Part shown: positions 1 to 10,676 of the stretch, piece after piece | Position numbering within the stretch: position 1 is the stretch's first letter | Layout of the letters: the number at the start of each line of letters is the position of its first letter | Source of the DNA: Corallium rubrum | Taxonomy: Eukaryota; Cnidaria; Anthozoa; Scleralcyonacea; Coralliidae | Direction of reading: 5' to 3' | Length of the DNA stretch: 64,000 bases | Assembly: GCA_964035015.1 (NCBI GenBank) | Contig: OZ036002.1 | Location: 3,955,877-4,019,876, forward strand | Position numbers and translations under genes: made by a program | The notes under the pieces: model-generated | Told to the model about the DNA's origin: nothing | What the model saw: the letters and a program-made list of their open reading frames with translations, nothing else | The model's database searches: none

Positions 1-2180
1 ATTTTTGTCAGTATAGGTATATATTATTATACTGTAGCATTTGAATGCGCGCGGGCAAGGTTACTGACAATGGGTATAACAGCTCTAATCGAAACTAGGC
101 AAATGCCGCTACTAAAATCATATCATAGTGTGAATACATGTATAGACTTGCTACCAGTCGACTCGCATCGTAACGCATTGTAAGGAGTATAACGAGTGAA
201 AACGAGTGAGCGCATAAAACTTAATGGGCGTGCGAGAGCGAGCCGACTTGTCGCTTCCAGAAAATTGCAACTCCTTAGCTTGGCGCGAAAATTTTCATGA
301 CAGTACTAATTCAGAACTCAAAAATATTTAAAATTTCCTCACGATGTTTCCTCACAACTGTTTCGATTGCGCATACGGCATAAATAAACAAAGAAGCCAT
401 CGATCATAATGCATGGCCAATTCTTAAACCGACTTCGTCGCTTTTTGTGTGGGATGAGGGGCTGGGAAAAAGCGCGGATCCGGAATTGCAGAAACGGAAT
501 TTGGGATAAAACGCGGAATTGGAATAAAACACGGAATTTAAAATAAACGCGGAAATAGGTTCTTTTGGGGGCGATATCAAAGAGGTTTACGCTTATAAGG
601 TAAATAACTGCCATATTCTGAGTGTTTAGAGTGCGCAGTGTTGAAAATGCGCAGTGTTGAAAATGCTGAGTGTTCAAAGAAAAATGTATTTAAAATTACT
701 TAGTGATTCAGTTATGGTTAGGATTCCAACAAATGTATTTAGAATTCTAAAGTTGTATTCAAATATCGTATTGTTAAATATTTATAATGTATTTGTAATG
801 ATCATATGAGTCAAGAATTACAATTTTTTTTATTTTTTGCGGAAGTTATGATTCGTTCTCAGGCCTAATCTCAGCCCTCGCTCAAAATTAGTATTTTGGA
901 GTTTTCTACTTTTTACACAAGGAGGTTAATTAATGTTACAATGTCGGACCACGGGACTTTATAATATGCCGATTCGATTGTGCATATCTACTATCTACTT
1001 GGCTAATCATGCTCCAGGATATTATTCAGAAATTGGACAGTGGCGACGCAAAGGTAAATACTTATAGAAAACCTACGTATCGTTGGAAGACAATGCAGAC
1101 TGATATCTTGCGACTGTGGTGACTAATAAATACCCAATATTACTTCAAAAAATCCTCCAAAGTTTATTACATGTAAATAATTCCAGACAGGGTTTATAGT
1201 TTCCCGAGTTTGATGTCTGTTGCCATTGAGTCTTGCATATAATTTAAACAGCATAACTTCACAGTCTCGCTATATTTTTAAATTCTATTTTGGTAGTTTA
1301 TGTATATTCTTGTATCTTGTCTACTAATTATATCCTTGTTAACTATCATAGTTAATGTTCTTGGGCTTGTTGTAATTTGCCTAATTATGCTGTCGTTTAT
1401 ATACCCTGTCTTGGCTCAGTACTAATGTCCACAAATATTTTTTAAAAATGTACTATAGTCAGAAAAGTGTAACTTATAAATAAACTTTATATACATTTAC
1501 AAATCAAGAATCTAGTTGAATCATGAATGTTTATAAATATCAAATTATGTTGGAATTACAATATATTTGACTAAATTGAGACTTATAGTTATAGCCAGGC
1601 ACACAGTTACTATTTATAGGCTGAAATTAAAATTAAATCTCAAGGGATTCCTAAGAAAAACCTTTTTTGGTTGGAAGTACAAGAATAAATTATAAACCCA
1701 CTAAACAAAAATGAATTCGATATTAGTTTTGTGAACTGTCAATACTGATTAGAAATTTTGATTGGCCATAATCATGTTTATTAGACATCATGGTGTAAAA
1801 TAAGAATTTTATTAGTAGTTTTGTGCACAGTAATATGAAGCAATTTTTCTGTCTATTCAAATACAATTGGACATTTTTCACTGCTATTTCAAGGCTGTGA
1901 GGTTTTTCTATAACTAATTCTATTTATATAATATGCAGTCAAACACCTTCTTAAGTGGACACCCCTTTTAAATGGAAACAGACAGCTTATCTTTGGTTCC
2001 AGTGAGCAAATTAATCTCTCTTAATTAAGTGAACAAATCCATATCAAAATTAAAGTTTTCTTAACCCTTTATGACCCAGGAGGTCTCCAATTGATGAGTA
2101 AAATAACAATATCATTCCCATCGGTGCCATTAGAAAAGAAAAAGTGAAATTTAGAAAAAACAAAATTTTGTCTTTGTTAA
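1..2180. other. Non-coding stretch, no gene seen
   Basis: AT-rich sequence without a convincing exon. A short open frame begins with ATG near 932 and runs into a possible donor near 1053, but nothing supports it as coding. Around 470-560 there is an imperfect repetition of short 'gcggaatt...aaaac' blocks. Near 2065-2100 lies a degenerate copy of the dispersed motif 'GATGAGTAAAAT' that recurs near 3530. Confidence 0.5.
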
Positions 2181-3279
2181 TTTCTATGGAATGCCGTTTG
2201 TGTCAATAATAATTGTCTGACATATATACAACTTGTTGGCAAATAATGTAGTTGTTGGCAAATATATAAAACTTGTTCAAATATATTCAACTTAATAGCA
2301 AATATATACAACTTGTTGGCAAATATATACAATAATTGTTGCATAAAATAAATACAACCTGTTCACAAATATATAAAACTAGCTTGTTGCATAATATATA
2401 AAACTTGTTGCAAAATATACAACATGTTTTCTAATATAGAACTTGTTGCATAATATATAAAATAAAACTTGTTGTGTAATATATAAAACTTCTTGCAAAA
2501 TACAACTTGGTAAAAAAAACTATTTTCAATACCGGTGGTGGTGAAGTGTAAAAAGTTATGGGTGAGTGCTGGAAACGTAAGAATCTACGAGGGTTGGGGC
2601 ATGCTCTCCCTTAATTATTAAAATCTAGAGTCGTTGAAATACCATTTCCTGCGTTTTGGGGGCAGAGTTCTGAAGATTATAAGACGTCATATAAAATATA
2701 CAGAAGATAACACATTTCAGTGTGTTGAATATATATTGAAAACTTGCCAGGTATTAAATCTGTGGTGTAGCATGACCATTCTGAGTGGGGGGTGGGGGGA
2801 GGGGGGTTACCTCTATTGCCTCTGCTCCTCACATTACCGACCTTTCCGAAAAGTAGGGAGGGGTGACAACAATGTGAGTGAAAGGGTTAAAATCCGTTGT
2901 CCACATCCTGATTTAGACAATAAATCGTCTAGTAATCATACGTCTTCTTCCTTATTCCAATTTACTGGAAGCAGCCTGGGAACAAGCTACGTCAACCCAC
3001 ATCTATTAAGCAGCGGACTATTAGAAAAGTAATAGGGGGGGGGGGGGCAAAAAATCGTGCAGGAATTTGAATGGAAATAAATTTGTGCACAAAAAATAAT
3101 AATCCTTTAATTGCACACTAACTAAGTAATACGAGCAACAAATTGCTGCAACATTGTTGCGTTGCAAGTCTAACAGCATTGTTGCACGTCTTACCACCCA
3201 GCTCAAACATTGTCATGCAACAAAATTTTGTTGTTGCAAGTTGAAACAGCATGTTGCAGCAAGTAGAACTAGCATCTAC

Positions 3280-3475
3280 TTTTTTCAACAATTTTTTTCA
3301 ATTTGCAACAACAAAATTTTGTTGTGTGACAATTTTTAAGGTGTGTGGTAATACGTTCAACAATTTTTTTCAATTTGCAACAACAAAATTTTGTTGTGTG
3401 ACAATTTTTAAGGTGTGTGGTAATACGTGCAACAATGCTTTTCAATTTGCAATGCAACAAAGTTGCATTGAAAGT
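3280..3475. repeat. 72-bp tandem repeat, about 2.7 copies
   Basis: Unit starts are visible at 3286, 3358 and 3430, each opening 'caacaat' and containing 'caacaaaattttgttg', itself a small palindrome. The short open frames across it on both strands come from the repetition. Confidence 0.75.
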
Positions 3476-3499
3476 TGAAGAAAAATGTTGCCTGTATTA

Positions 3500-3610
3500 C
3501 ATAGCCCTTTAAAGCTTGGAGCTTTCCCGTTGACGAGTAAAATCGTCTGGTGTTAGGCAGAGTAAAATAGTAGTCGTTTTCAGGTCTCAACTGGGCTAGC
3601 CTTAAAAATC
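3500..3610. repeat. Copy of a dispersed repeat containing GACGAGTAAAATCGTCTGG
   Basis: The stretch 'ttgacgagtaaaatcgtctg' followed by 'gttaggcagagtaaaata' resembles a short dispersed repeat that I recall from coral and anemone sequence; a second degenerate copy lies near 2085. The family assignment is from memory and unchecked. Confidence 0.35.
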
Positions 3611-4511
3611 CTAGAAAAAATCTCGCACGAGCAATCCCCTTCACTTTGCTAATGGTCTGCCCAGTCCAGGGTGCCTGGCCAGTGTCCGACCCACCCACAG
3701 TGCCGCCTTACAGAGCCTTCACCGTGCATACAAACTCTGAGATAATCACCGGAAACAGGAAAGCCTGTTGGCGCTTCAAAAGAAGCCGCCTTTATCTAGC
3801 CAATCAAAACGCTTCCTGGTTATGCATTATATATCTCAGAACCTTGTGGATACGATATTAAGCAGATAAGGGCCTAGGTGCAAGTTTGACTGAGGGGGCT
3901 GGCAAGAAAGAGGGAGGTCTTCAAATAATTTTCACAGATGTTGATTAATGCCATAATACCCCCTTCAATATAATTAACATTTGTACATGTTAAGATAATT
4001 ACCACATACAGCTGAAAAAGTCCACCTTCATGCGTAATTTAGTGAGCTAATTACAACAATTACTAAAAAAGCCCAAAAATTTTACTAAGAGTTTATATTA
4101 ATTATTAAAATTGTTTATCTTAGTTGTTAATATTTTATATTAAAAGTGTTTAAATTGTTTATAATTGTTTAAAAAATTGTTTTATTGGTTTGAAAGCATG
4201 ATTTATTGAAATTCTAACAATCATGTAACATTGTTGTTAAATACCCGTATATCTGCAGGAGGGTCAGGAAGGGCTACAGCCCCATCCCCTGTCTGGAAAC
4301 CTTTCCCCTCCCCACTCCGCCAGGGAAAAATTAAATATTTGTTGGAAAACAAAGTCGAAGAAAAAATTGGCTTGAAGTGAACTGGTGAAAGGTGTTGTTT
4401 TTCTACACGCAACAATAAATGCATTGCACGACAACTAGTATCTTATTTAAGAGTGAGGATACAGGAAATCGATAAACCAATGCCATAGTAATTTGGCGCA
4501 AAACTTATAGC

Positions 4512-4665
4512 TAGCCATATTAGGGTCGTTTATATGAGCTGATAAGACGCGTCTTACACAAGACGCGAACTGACCAACTTATACGGCGTTTGAGGCGCGG
4601 CTTGTGTAACATATCTTTTATACGAGTGTTTTGCGTCTTATATAAACCGCGACTTATAAATAATT
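4512..4665. mobile_element. Short MITE-like inverted repeat
   Basis: 'gtcgtttatatgagc...gacgcgtcttac' at the left is answered by '...gcgtcttatataaaccgcgac' at the right, giving an imperfect stem about 150 bp long. No coding capacity. Confidence 0.4.
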
Positions 4666-4983
4666 ATCTGTATCCAAATTATAAATCGCTATACAAAACT
4701 TTAATTCATTGATGAGTATAATAACTATTTGTTATAATAACTATGCTTTCTGTATTGTTGCAATTATTTTCATCTCAAAACCCTTGGCACTTAAGACCAT
4801 ATTCCAGAGGGGCGTGGCCAAAGACCTTCAAGATTAGCAAAATACTCCCTTGGCATTTTATACAAATTGTACCATCTTAATCAAGTCTTGCAGTCCTGTG
4901 CGTGACATTTAAGTAGAAACATTCGATCATTTCCATTTTCTAGTATTTTTTTCTAATTTGTCAAAAATTTAAATTTCTCGGCT

Positions 4984-5002
4984 CCCCCCCCCCCCCCCCC
5001 CC
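4984..5002. repeat. Run of 19 C
   Basis: Uninterrupted homopolymer. Similar C or G runs occur at about 3037-3047, 12466-12478, 25620-25643 and 26639-26657, so this is a recurring feature of the window. The lengths may be unreliable in the assembly. Confidence 0.9.
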
Positions 5003-5829
5003 AAGTAATAGATAGTTGTTCTTTTATGTCTATAACTCAACATAATGTCTTAAACGAAATTGGCTTCAAAATCCACATATAATCAGTGATAACTGCCCAT
5101 ATATAGTGGCACGAAACTGGGAGACCACTGACCATGTCTATTTGATAAATATAACAAGGTGCTGAGATCTAACCAAATTTTGGCTTTCGACAGTCTTGAT
5201 TTTTGTGCATCGGACATATCCGAAAAATGTCAGGACAATGATACAGCATCCATGAATTTGGATCCTTCAATACACTACATGTTTGTTCAATTTCAGGCAT
5301 TACGTATATTACACAACAAGTTCTATATTAGCGAACATGGTGTATATTTTGCAACAAGTTTTATATATTATGCAACAAGTTCTATATTAGAAAACGTTGT
5401 GTATATTTTGCAACAAGTTTTATATATTGCACAACAAGTTTTAAATTAGAAAACATGTTGTATATTTTGCAACAATTAAGTTTTAGATATTACACAACAA
5501 GGTCTATATTAGAAAACATGGTGTATATTTTTCAACAAGTTTCATATATTACGCAACAAGTTTTATATTAGAAAACGTGGTGTATATTTCACAAGTTTTA
5601 TATATTACACAACAAGTTTTATATGTTTGTGAACAAGTTGTATTTTATGCAACAAGTTGTATATATTTGCTAACAAGTTGTATATATTTCCTATTAAGTT
5701 GGATATATTCGAACAAGTTTTATATTATTATTTGCCAACAATTACTATATATTTGCCAACAAGTTGTATATATGTCAGCCAAGTATTATTGCTATAAATG
5801 GCATTCCATAATTTTCACTCGAATTTTCA

Positions 5830-6372
5830 AGTTGTCTTTTTCGATTTCAACAAATGAAATCACAAAACGCCGTTTGTTTTTTGCGATTCCAACAAATGAA
5901 ATCACAAAATGACGTTTGTCTTTTGCAATTTCGACAAATGAAATCACAAAACGACGTTTGTCTTTTGCTATTTCGACAAATGAAATCACAAAACTCCGTT
6001 TGTCTTTTGCGATTTCGACAAATGAAATCACAAAACTCTGTTTGTCTTTTGCGATTTCAACAAATGAAATCATAAAACGACGTTTGTCTTTTGCAATTTC
6101 GACAAATGAAATCACAAAACGACGTTTGTCTTTTGCGATTTCGACAAATGAAATCACAAAACTGCGTTTGTCTTTTGCGATTTCAACAAATGAAATCACA
6201 AAACGTCGTTTGTCTTTTGCAATTTCAAAACTCCGTTTGTCTTTTGCGATTTTGACAAATGAAATCACAAAACTCTGTTTGTCTTTTGCGATTTCAACAA
6301 ATGAAATCACAAAACGACGTTTGTCTTTTGCTATTTCAAAATATTGTTTATCTTTTGCTTTTTCGACAAATG
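5830..6372. repeat. 42-bp minisatellite, about 12 copies
   Basis: The unit reads 'ttttgcgatttcgacaaatg' followed by 'aaatcacaaaacgacgtttg' and 'tc'. The unit length is a multiple of three and stop-poor, so frames stay open on both strands (212 and over 100 codons). These are artefacts: the same repetition is open in several frames and no start, splice or family signal accompanies it. Copies differ mainly at one codon-sized position (acgacg / actccg / actgcg). Confidence 0.85.
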
Positions 6373-6474
6373 AAACACTAAAACGGCACTTTTTTTTGCA
6401 ATTTGGACAAACAAAATCTCTAAACAGCATTCTTCTTTTGCAAAACGCTCTTTTGCTTTTGTTATTTGAGCCTC

Positions 6475-8460
6475 CTCGGCTTCCATACTTGTTTGATCTG
6501 TTGGGTCTGTTGGGTTTGTTAAAATTCGTTGGGTCTGTTGGGTCCGTTGGGTTTGTTAAATTCGTTGGCTCTGTTGCGTTTGTCGGCTTGTTTGATCTGT
6601 TGGGTCCGTTGGGTCTGTTGGGTTTGTTAAAATTCGTTGGGTCTGTTGCGTCCGTTGGGTTTGTTAAATTCGTTGGCTCTGTTGCGTTTGTCGGCTTGTT
6701 TGATCTGTTGGGTCCGTTGGGTCTGTTGGGTTTGTTAAAATTCGTTGGGTCTGTTGCGTCCGTTGGGTTTGTTAAATTCGTTGGCTCTGTTGCGTTTGTC
6801 GGCTTGTTTGATCTGTTGGGTCCGTTGGGTCTGTTGGGTTTCTTAAAATTCGTTGTGTCTGTTGGGTCTGTTGCGTCCGTTGGGTTTGTTGGGTTTCTTA
6901 AAATTCGTTGTATCTGTTGGGTCCGTTGGGTTTCTTAAAATTCGCTGTGTCTGTTGGGTCTGTTGCGTCCGTTGGGTTTGTTGGGTTTGTTAAAATTCGT
7001 TGGGTCTGTTGGGTCCGTTGGGTTTGTTAAATTCGTTGGCTCTGTTGCGTTTGTCGGCTTGTTTGATCTGTTGGGTCCGTTGGGTCTGTTGGGTTTCTTA
7101 AAATTCGTTGTGTCTGTTGGGTCTGTTGCGTCCGTTGGGTTTGTTGGGTTTCTTAAAATTCGTTGTATCTGTTGGGTCCGTTGGGTTTCTTAAAATTCGC
7201 TGTGTCTGTTGGGTCTGTTGCGTCCGTTGGGTTTGTTGGGTTTCTTAAAATTCGTTGGGTCTGTTGCGTCCGTTGGGTCCGTTGGGTTTGTTAAATTCGT
7301 TGGCTCTGTTGCGTTTGTCGGCTTGTTTGATCTGTTGGGTCCGTTGGGTCTGTTGGGTTTCTTAAAATTCGTTGTGTCTGTTGGGTCTGTTGCGTCCGTT
7401 GGGTTTCTTAAAATTCGTTGGGTCTGTTGCGTCCGTTGGGTCCGTTGGGTTTGTTGGGTTTCTTAAAATTCGTTGGGTCTGTTGCGTCCGTTGGGTCCGT
7501 TGGGTTCGTTAAATTCGTTGGCTCTGTTGCGTTTGTCGGCTTGTTTGATCTGTTGGGTCCGTTGGGTCTGTTGGGTTTCTTAAAACTTGTTGTGTCTGTT
7601 GGGTCTGTTGCGTCCGTTGGGTTTGTTGGGTTTCTTAAAATTCGTTGTATCTGTTGGGTCCGTTGGGTTTCTTAAAATTCGCTGTGTCTGTTGGGTCTGT
7701 TGCGTCCGTTGGGTTTGTTGGGTTTCTTAAAATTCGTTGGGTCTGTTGGTCCGTTGCGTCCGTTGGGTTTGTTAAATTCGTTGGCTCTGTTGCGTTTGTC
7801 GGCTTGTTTGATCTGTTGGGTCCGTTGGGTCTGTTGGGTCTGTTAAAATTCGTTGGGTCCGTTGGGTTTCTTAAAATTCGTTGGGTCTGTTGGGTCCGTT
7901 GGGTCTGTTGGGTTTCTTAGAATTCGTTGTGTCTGTTGGGTCTGTTTCGTCCGTTGGGTCTGTTGGGTTTCTTAAAATTCGTTGTGTCTGTTGCGTCCGT
8001 TGGGTCTGTTGGGTTTCTTAAAATTCGTTGTGTCTATTGGGTCCGTTGGGTCTGTTGGGTTTCTTAAAATTCGTTGTGTCTGTTGGGTCTATTGGGTTTC
8101 TTAAAATTCGTTGGCTCTGTTGGGTCCGTTGTGTCTGTTGGGTCCGTTGTGTCTGTTGGGTCCGTTGGGTCTGTTGGGTTTCTTAAAATTCGTTGGCTCT
8201 GTTGGGTCTGTTGGGTCCGTTGGGTCTGTTGGGTTTCTTAAAATTCGTTGGCTCTGTTGGGTCCGTTGTGTCCGTTGGGTCTGTTAAATTCGTTGGCTCT
8301 GTTGGGCCGTTTAATCTGTTGGGTCTGTTGAATTCATTGGGTGTGTTGAATTTGTTGGGTCCGTTGGTTTCGTTAAATGACTAAGTTCGTTAAATTCGTT
8401 GAATCTTTTGGGTTTGTTGAATTCGTTGGGTCTATTGCGTTTGTTGGGTTTGTGGAGGCC
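6475..8460. repeat. 2-kb compound satellite built on about 9 bp (TTGGGTCYG)
   Basis: The array is made of 'gttgggtct', 'gttgggtcc', 'gttgcgtcc' and 'gttgggttt' units broken by 'cttaaaattc' and 'gttaaattc' spacers. The spacers define higher-order repeats of roughly 120-230 bp; the block 'ttggctctgttgcgtttgtc' recurs many times. Glycine/valine-rich open frames across it are repeat artefacts. The G-rich strand is the plus strand throughout. At 8795-8821 a detached hairpin with an 11-bp stem (CTCGTTGGGTC / GACCCAACGAG) is made from the same unit. Confidence 0.85.
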
Positions 8461-9765
8461 GTGTTGTTGAAGGTTATAGAGCGGAGGTCAGTGCCTAGCC
8501 CTAGACCTAGTGTGGTAGAAAACAAAGAAACAGCTTGGAGTAGCGCTGCTGAGTATTTCGTAGTTCTTTCATTTTGCCATTTGCCAAATACGGTCTCTTT
8601 TGAACAGATTAGAATGAAGAAAAATAACAGCTGCGTTCTTTCAGTTTGGATGGTGTTTACCGATGCATGTGTCAAATCTGATCAGTTACCATGGTGATCC
8701 AAAACTTTTATACATTGCAAGCTCTAAAAATTCAGAGTTAACTCTCTTCTAAAAAAAACAAGCGGAGTTCAGATGTTTACTGAACTTTTGAAATCTCGTT
8801 GGGTCTGTTGGACCCAACGAGAAACCCAACAGAATTTGCTGTTCCTAAATCGCGCCCGGTATAGTAATGATATGTGCAGTCAAAGATTTAACCAATGAAT
8901 GACAAAACAAGTAAAACTTAGTCTTGGCACAACGTAAATCAATTGATTTCTTATTCTAATCATTCACAAACAGACATACGTCTATCTATATAGAGGCATT
9001 TAACGCTGAATATACGAGTTCATGCGTTATGTTGACAACGCAGTCTAGTATATATGGCCTACGGGTTTGCTAAGCTAATCCTTATTATTGTAAACACACA
9101 TTATTGTAGCTTGAATATATCTTTAAAATTTTGAGTGTTTTATAAGTGTGACAGTGCATACTGCTATAAAGAGCATACGAATCTATACAAGACAATCGGA
9201 TTTTTAAGCATTCCTATAAGTAGATTTTGCGCAAATTGTTCTCGAATATAAAGGTTTTAACTTGCATTATAGTGTTTCTCCAACAAGCTGTAATTATCTT
9301 TAAAATTTTGGATAGTCAAATTTTTATGCATCGTATGACTGGCTTTTGCGTCAAATGTTTCTGCGGAATATGGAACGCCAAGTGAAGTAATTTGAATATA
9401 ACACGGGTTTTTGGGCTTCTGTCAAATTCAAGTTTTGTGATTGCTTCGAAATTCGAATATGTTGCAGCAGTTGCACAGGTTTTCGCTCTTTTCACAAGGT
9501 TTTTCCGTAATATTGTAACTTCTGTGTATATATTCAAATATATTCAAGCAACAGTACAATTATTCGTGCGCCGCTAGCACAGAGTTTAGCGCCTGAGGAT
9601 ACATAACACCGCTTTCTATAGTTAATAGAGTTCTATACTTGTAATTGTAGTAAAACGTAGCTATATATACAATTGCTTAGAAATTCGAGTATGCTGTTCA
9701 GATTTTGACGCACTCTCTCCGGCACTCTGAAAATTTATGTAAAGCTGACTAAACCTGCAGTTTTA
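8461..9765. other. Non-coding stretch, no gene seen
   Basis: Apart from the satellite-derived hairpin at 8795-8821, no exon, RNA gene or clear mobile element can be made out. Around 9121-9560 there are weak repeats of the type 'ctttaaaattttgagtg...gatttttaagcat...ttttgcg'. Confidence 0.4.
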
Positions 9766-9768
9766 AAA

Positions 9769-10217
9769 ATAAAAGTTTGAAAATAAAAGTTTGAAAATAA
9801 AAGTTTGAAAATAAAAGTTTGAAAATAAAAGTTTGGAAATTAAAGTTTGAAAATAAAAGTTTGGAAATAAAAGTTTGGAAATAAAAGTTTGAAAATAAAG
9901 TTTGAAAATAAAAGTTTGGAAATTAAAGTTTGAAAATAAAAGTTTGGAAATAAAAGTGTGGAAATAAAAGTTTGAAAATAAAAGTTTGAAAATAAAAGTT
10001 TGAAAATAAAAGTTTGGAAATAAAAGTTTGAAAATAAAAGTTTGGAAATAAAAGTTTGGAAATAAAAGTCTGAAAATAAAAGTTTGAAAATAAAAGTTTG
10101 AAAATAAAAGTTTGAAAATAAAAGTTTGGAAATAAAAGTTTGAAAATAAAAGTTTGGAAATAAAAGTTTGAAAATAAAAGTTTGAAAATAAAAGTTTGGA
10201 AATAAAAGTTTGGAAAT
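9769..10217. repeat. 14-bp minisatellite (AAATAAAAGTTTGA), about 32 copies
   Basis: The unit 'aaataaaagtttga' alternates with 'aaataaaagtttgg' and single-base variants. The array stops 29 bp before the ATG of the integrase-core gene, so it lies in its promoter or 5' untranslated region. The minus-strand open frame (LLFSNFYFQTFIFK repeats) is an artefact. Confidence 0.9.
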
Positions 10218-10621
10218 GTAAAGAAGTTGCACAAGGAGTTACAACATGGCGTTAGAGGTAGATCGATGTAAGTATAAGCACGTTTGTTTTCGTTTTATTC
10301 GCGTTTTAGTGGTATTTATCTTCCACATTATCTTAAAATAAGGGATTTGTACACATTTTAGGTATTCTAGATACAATTAAGAGACTATTGGCGAAGTTGA
10401 AACCGAATGCTATCATTTTGAAATATATTTACCAACATCATGGCATGTCATTCAGGTATATTATTATATAGTGTTGTAATTAAATACGTATAATACATTG
10501 AAGTTTAGCAATATAAGAGCTTTCACATGTAGTAACTCATGCCAAATCGGTCCCTCTGGAGTCTCGGACTGCTCGAGTCACTTCCTTCCTAATATGGTTG
10601 ATTGATTGCACAAAATGCATC

Positions 10622-10623
<2 letters not shown>

Positions 10624-10672
<49 letters not shown>
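10624..10672. repeat. (AT)n microsatellite in intron 2
   Basis: About 24 AT dinucleotides between exons 2 and 3 of the integrase-core gene. Confidence 0.95.

Positions 10673-10676
<4 letters not shown>

Larger units (their letters stand above)
2184..5815. mobile_element. Candidate inverted-repeat element with minisatellite-like arms
   Basis: The left arm (about 2184-2510) and right arm (about 5290-5815) are reverse complements of each other: 'tatggaatgcc...gacatatatac' on the left is mirrored by 'gtatatatgtc...ggcattccata' on the right. Both arms consist of diverged 20-35 bp units around 'acaacttgttggcaaatata'. The interior (about 2.8 kb) has no transposase and only short repeats, so this would be a non-autonomous, foldback-like element. 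The exact ends and target duplication are not clear, and its right arm runs straight into the 42-bp array. Confidence 0.5.

Noticed and set aside
2634..3032. 132-codon plus-strand frame
   Set aside because: It has no true ATG near its start, contains a G-run translation (SGGWGEGGY), and no homology is recognised.
5841..6370. CRISPR-like array
   Set aside because: Units are contiguous, with no unique spacers, and the DNA is eukaryotic.
5792..8384. Open frames of 79-340 codons rich in KDKRRFVISFVEIA or VGSVGSVGF repeats
   Set aside because: They follow the 42-bp and 9-bp units exactly and exist in more than one frame.
9840..10234. Phe/Leu-rich 103- and 130-codon minus-strand frames
   Set aside because: They are products of the 14-bp array.
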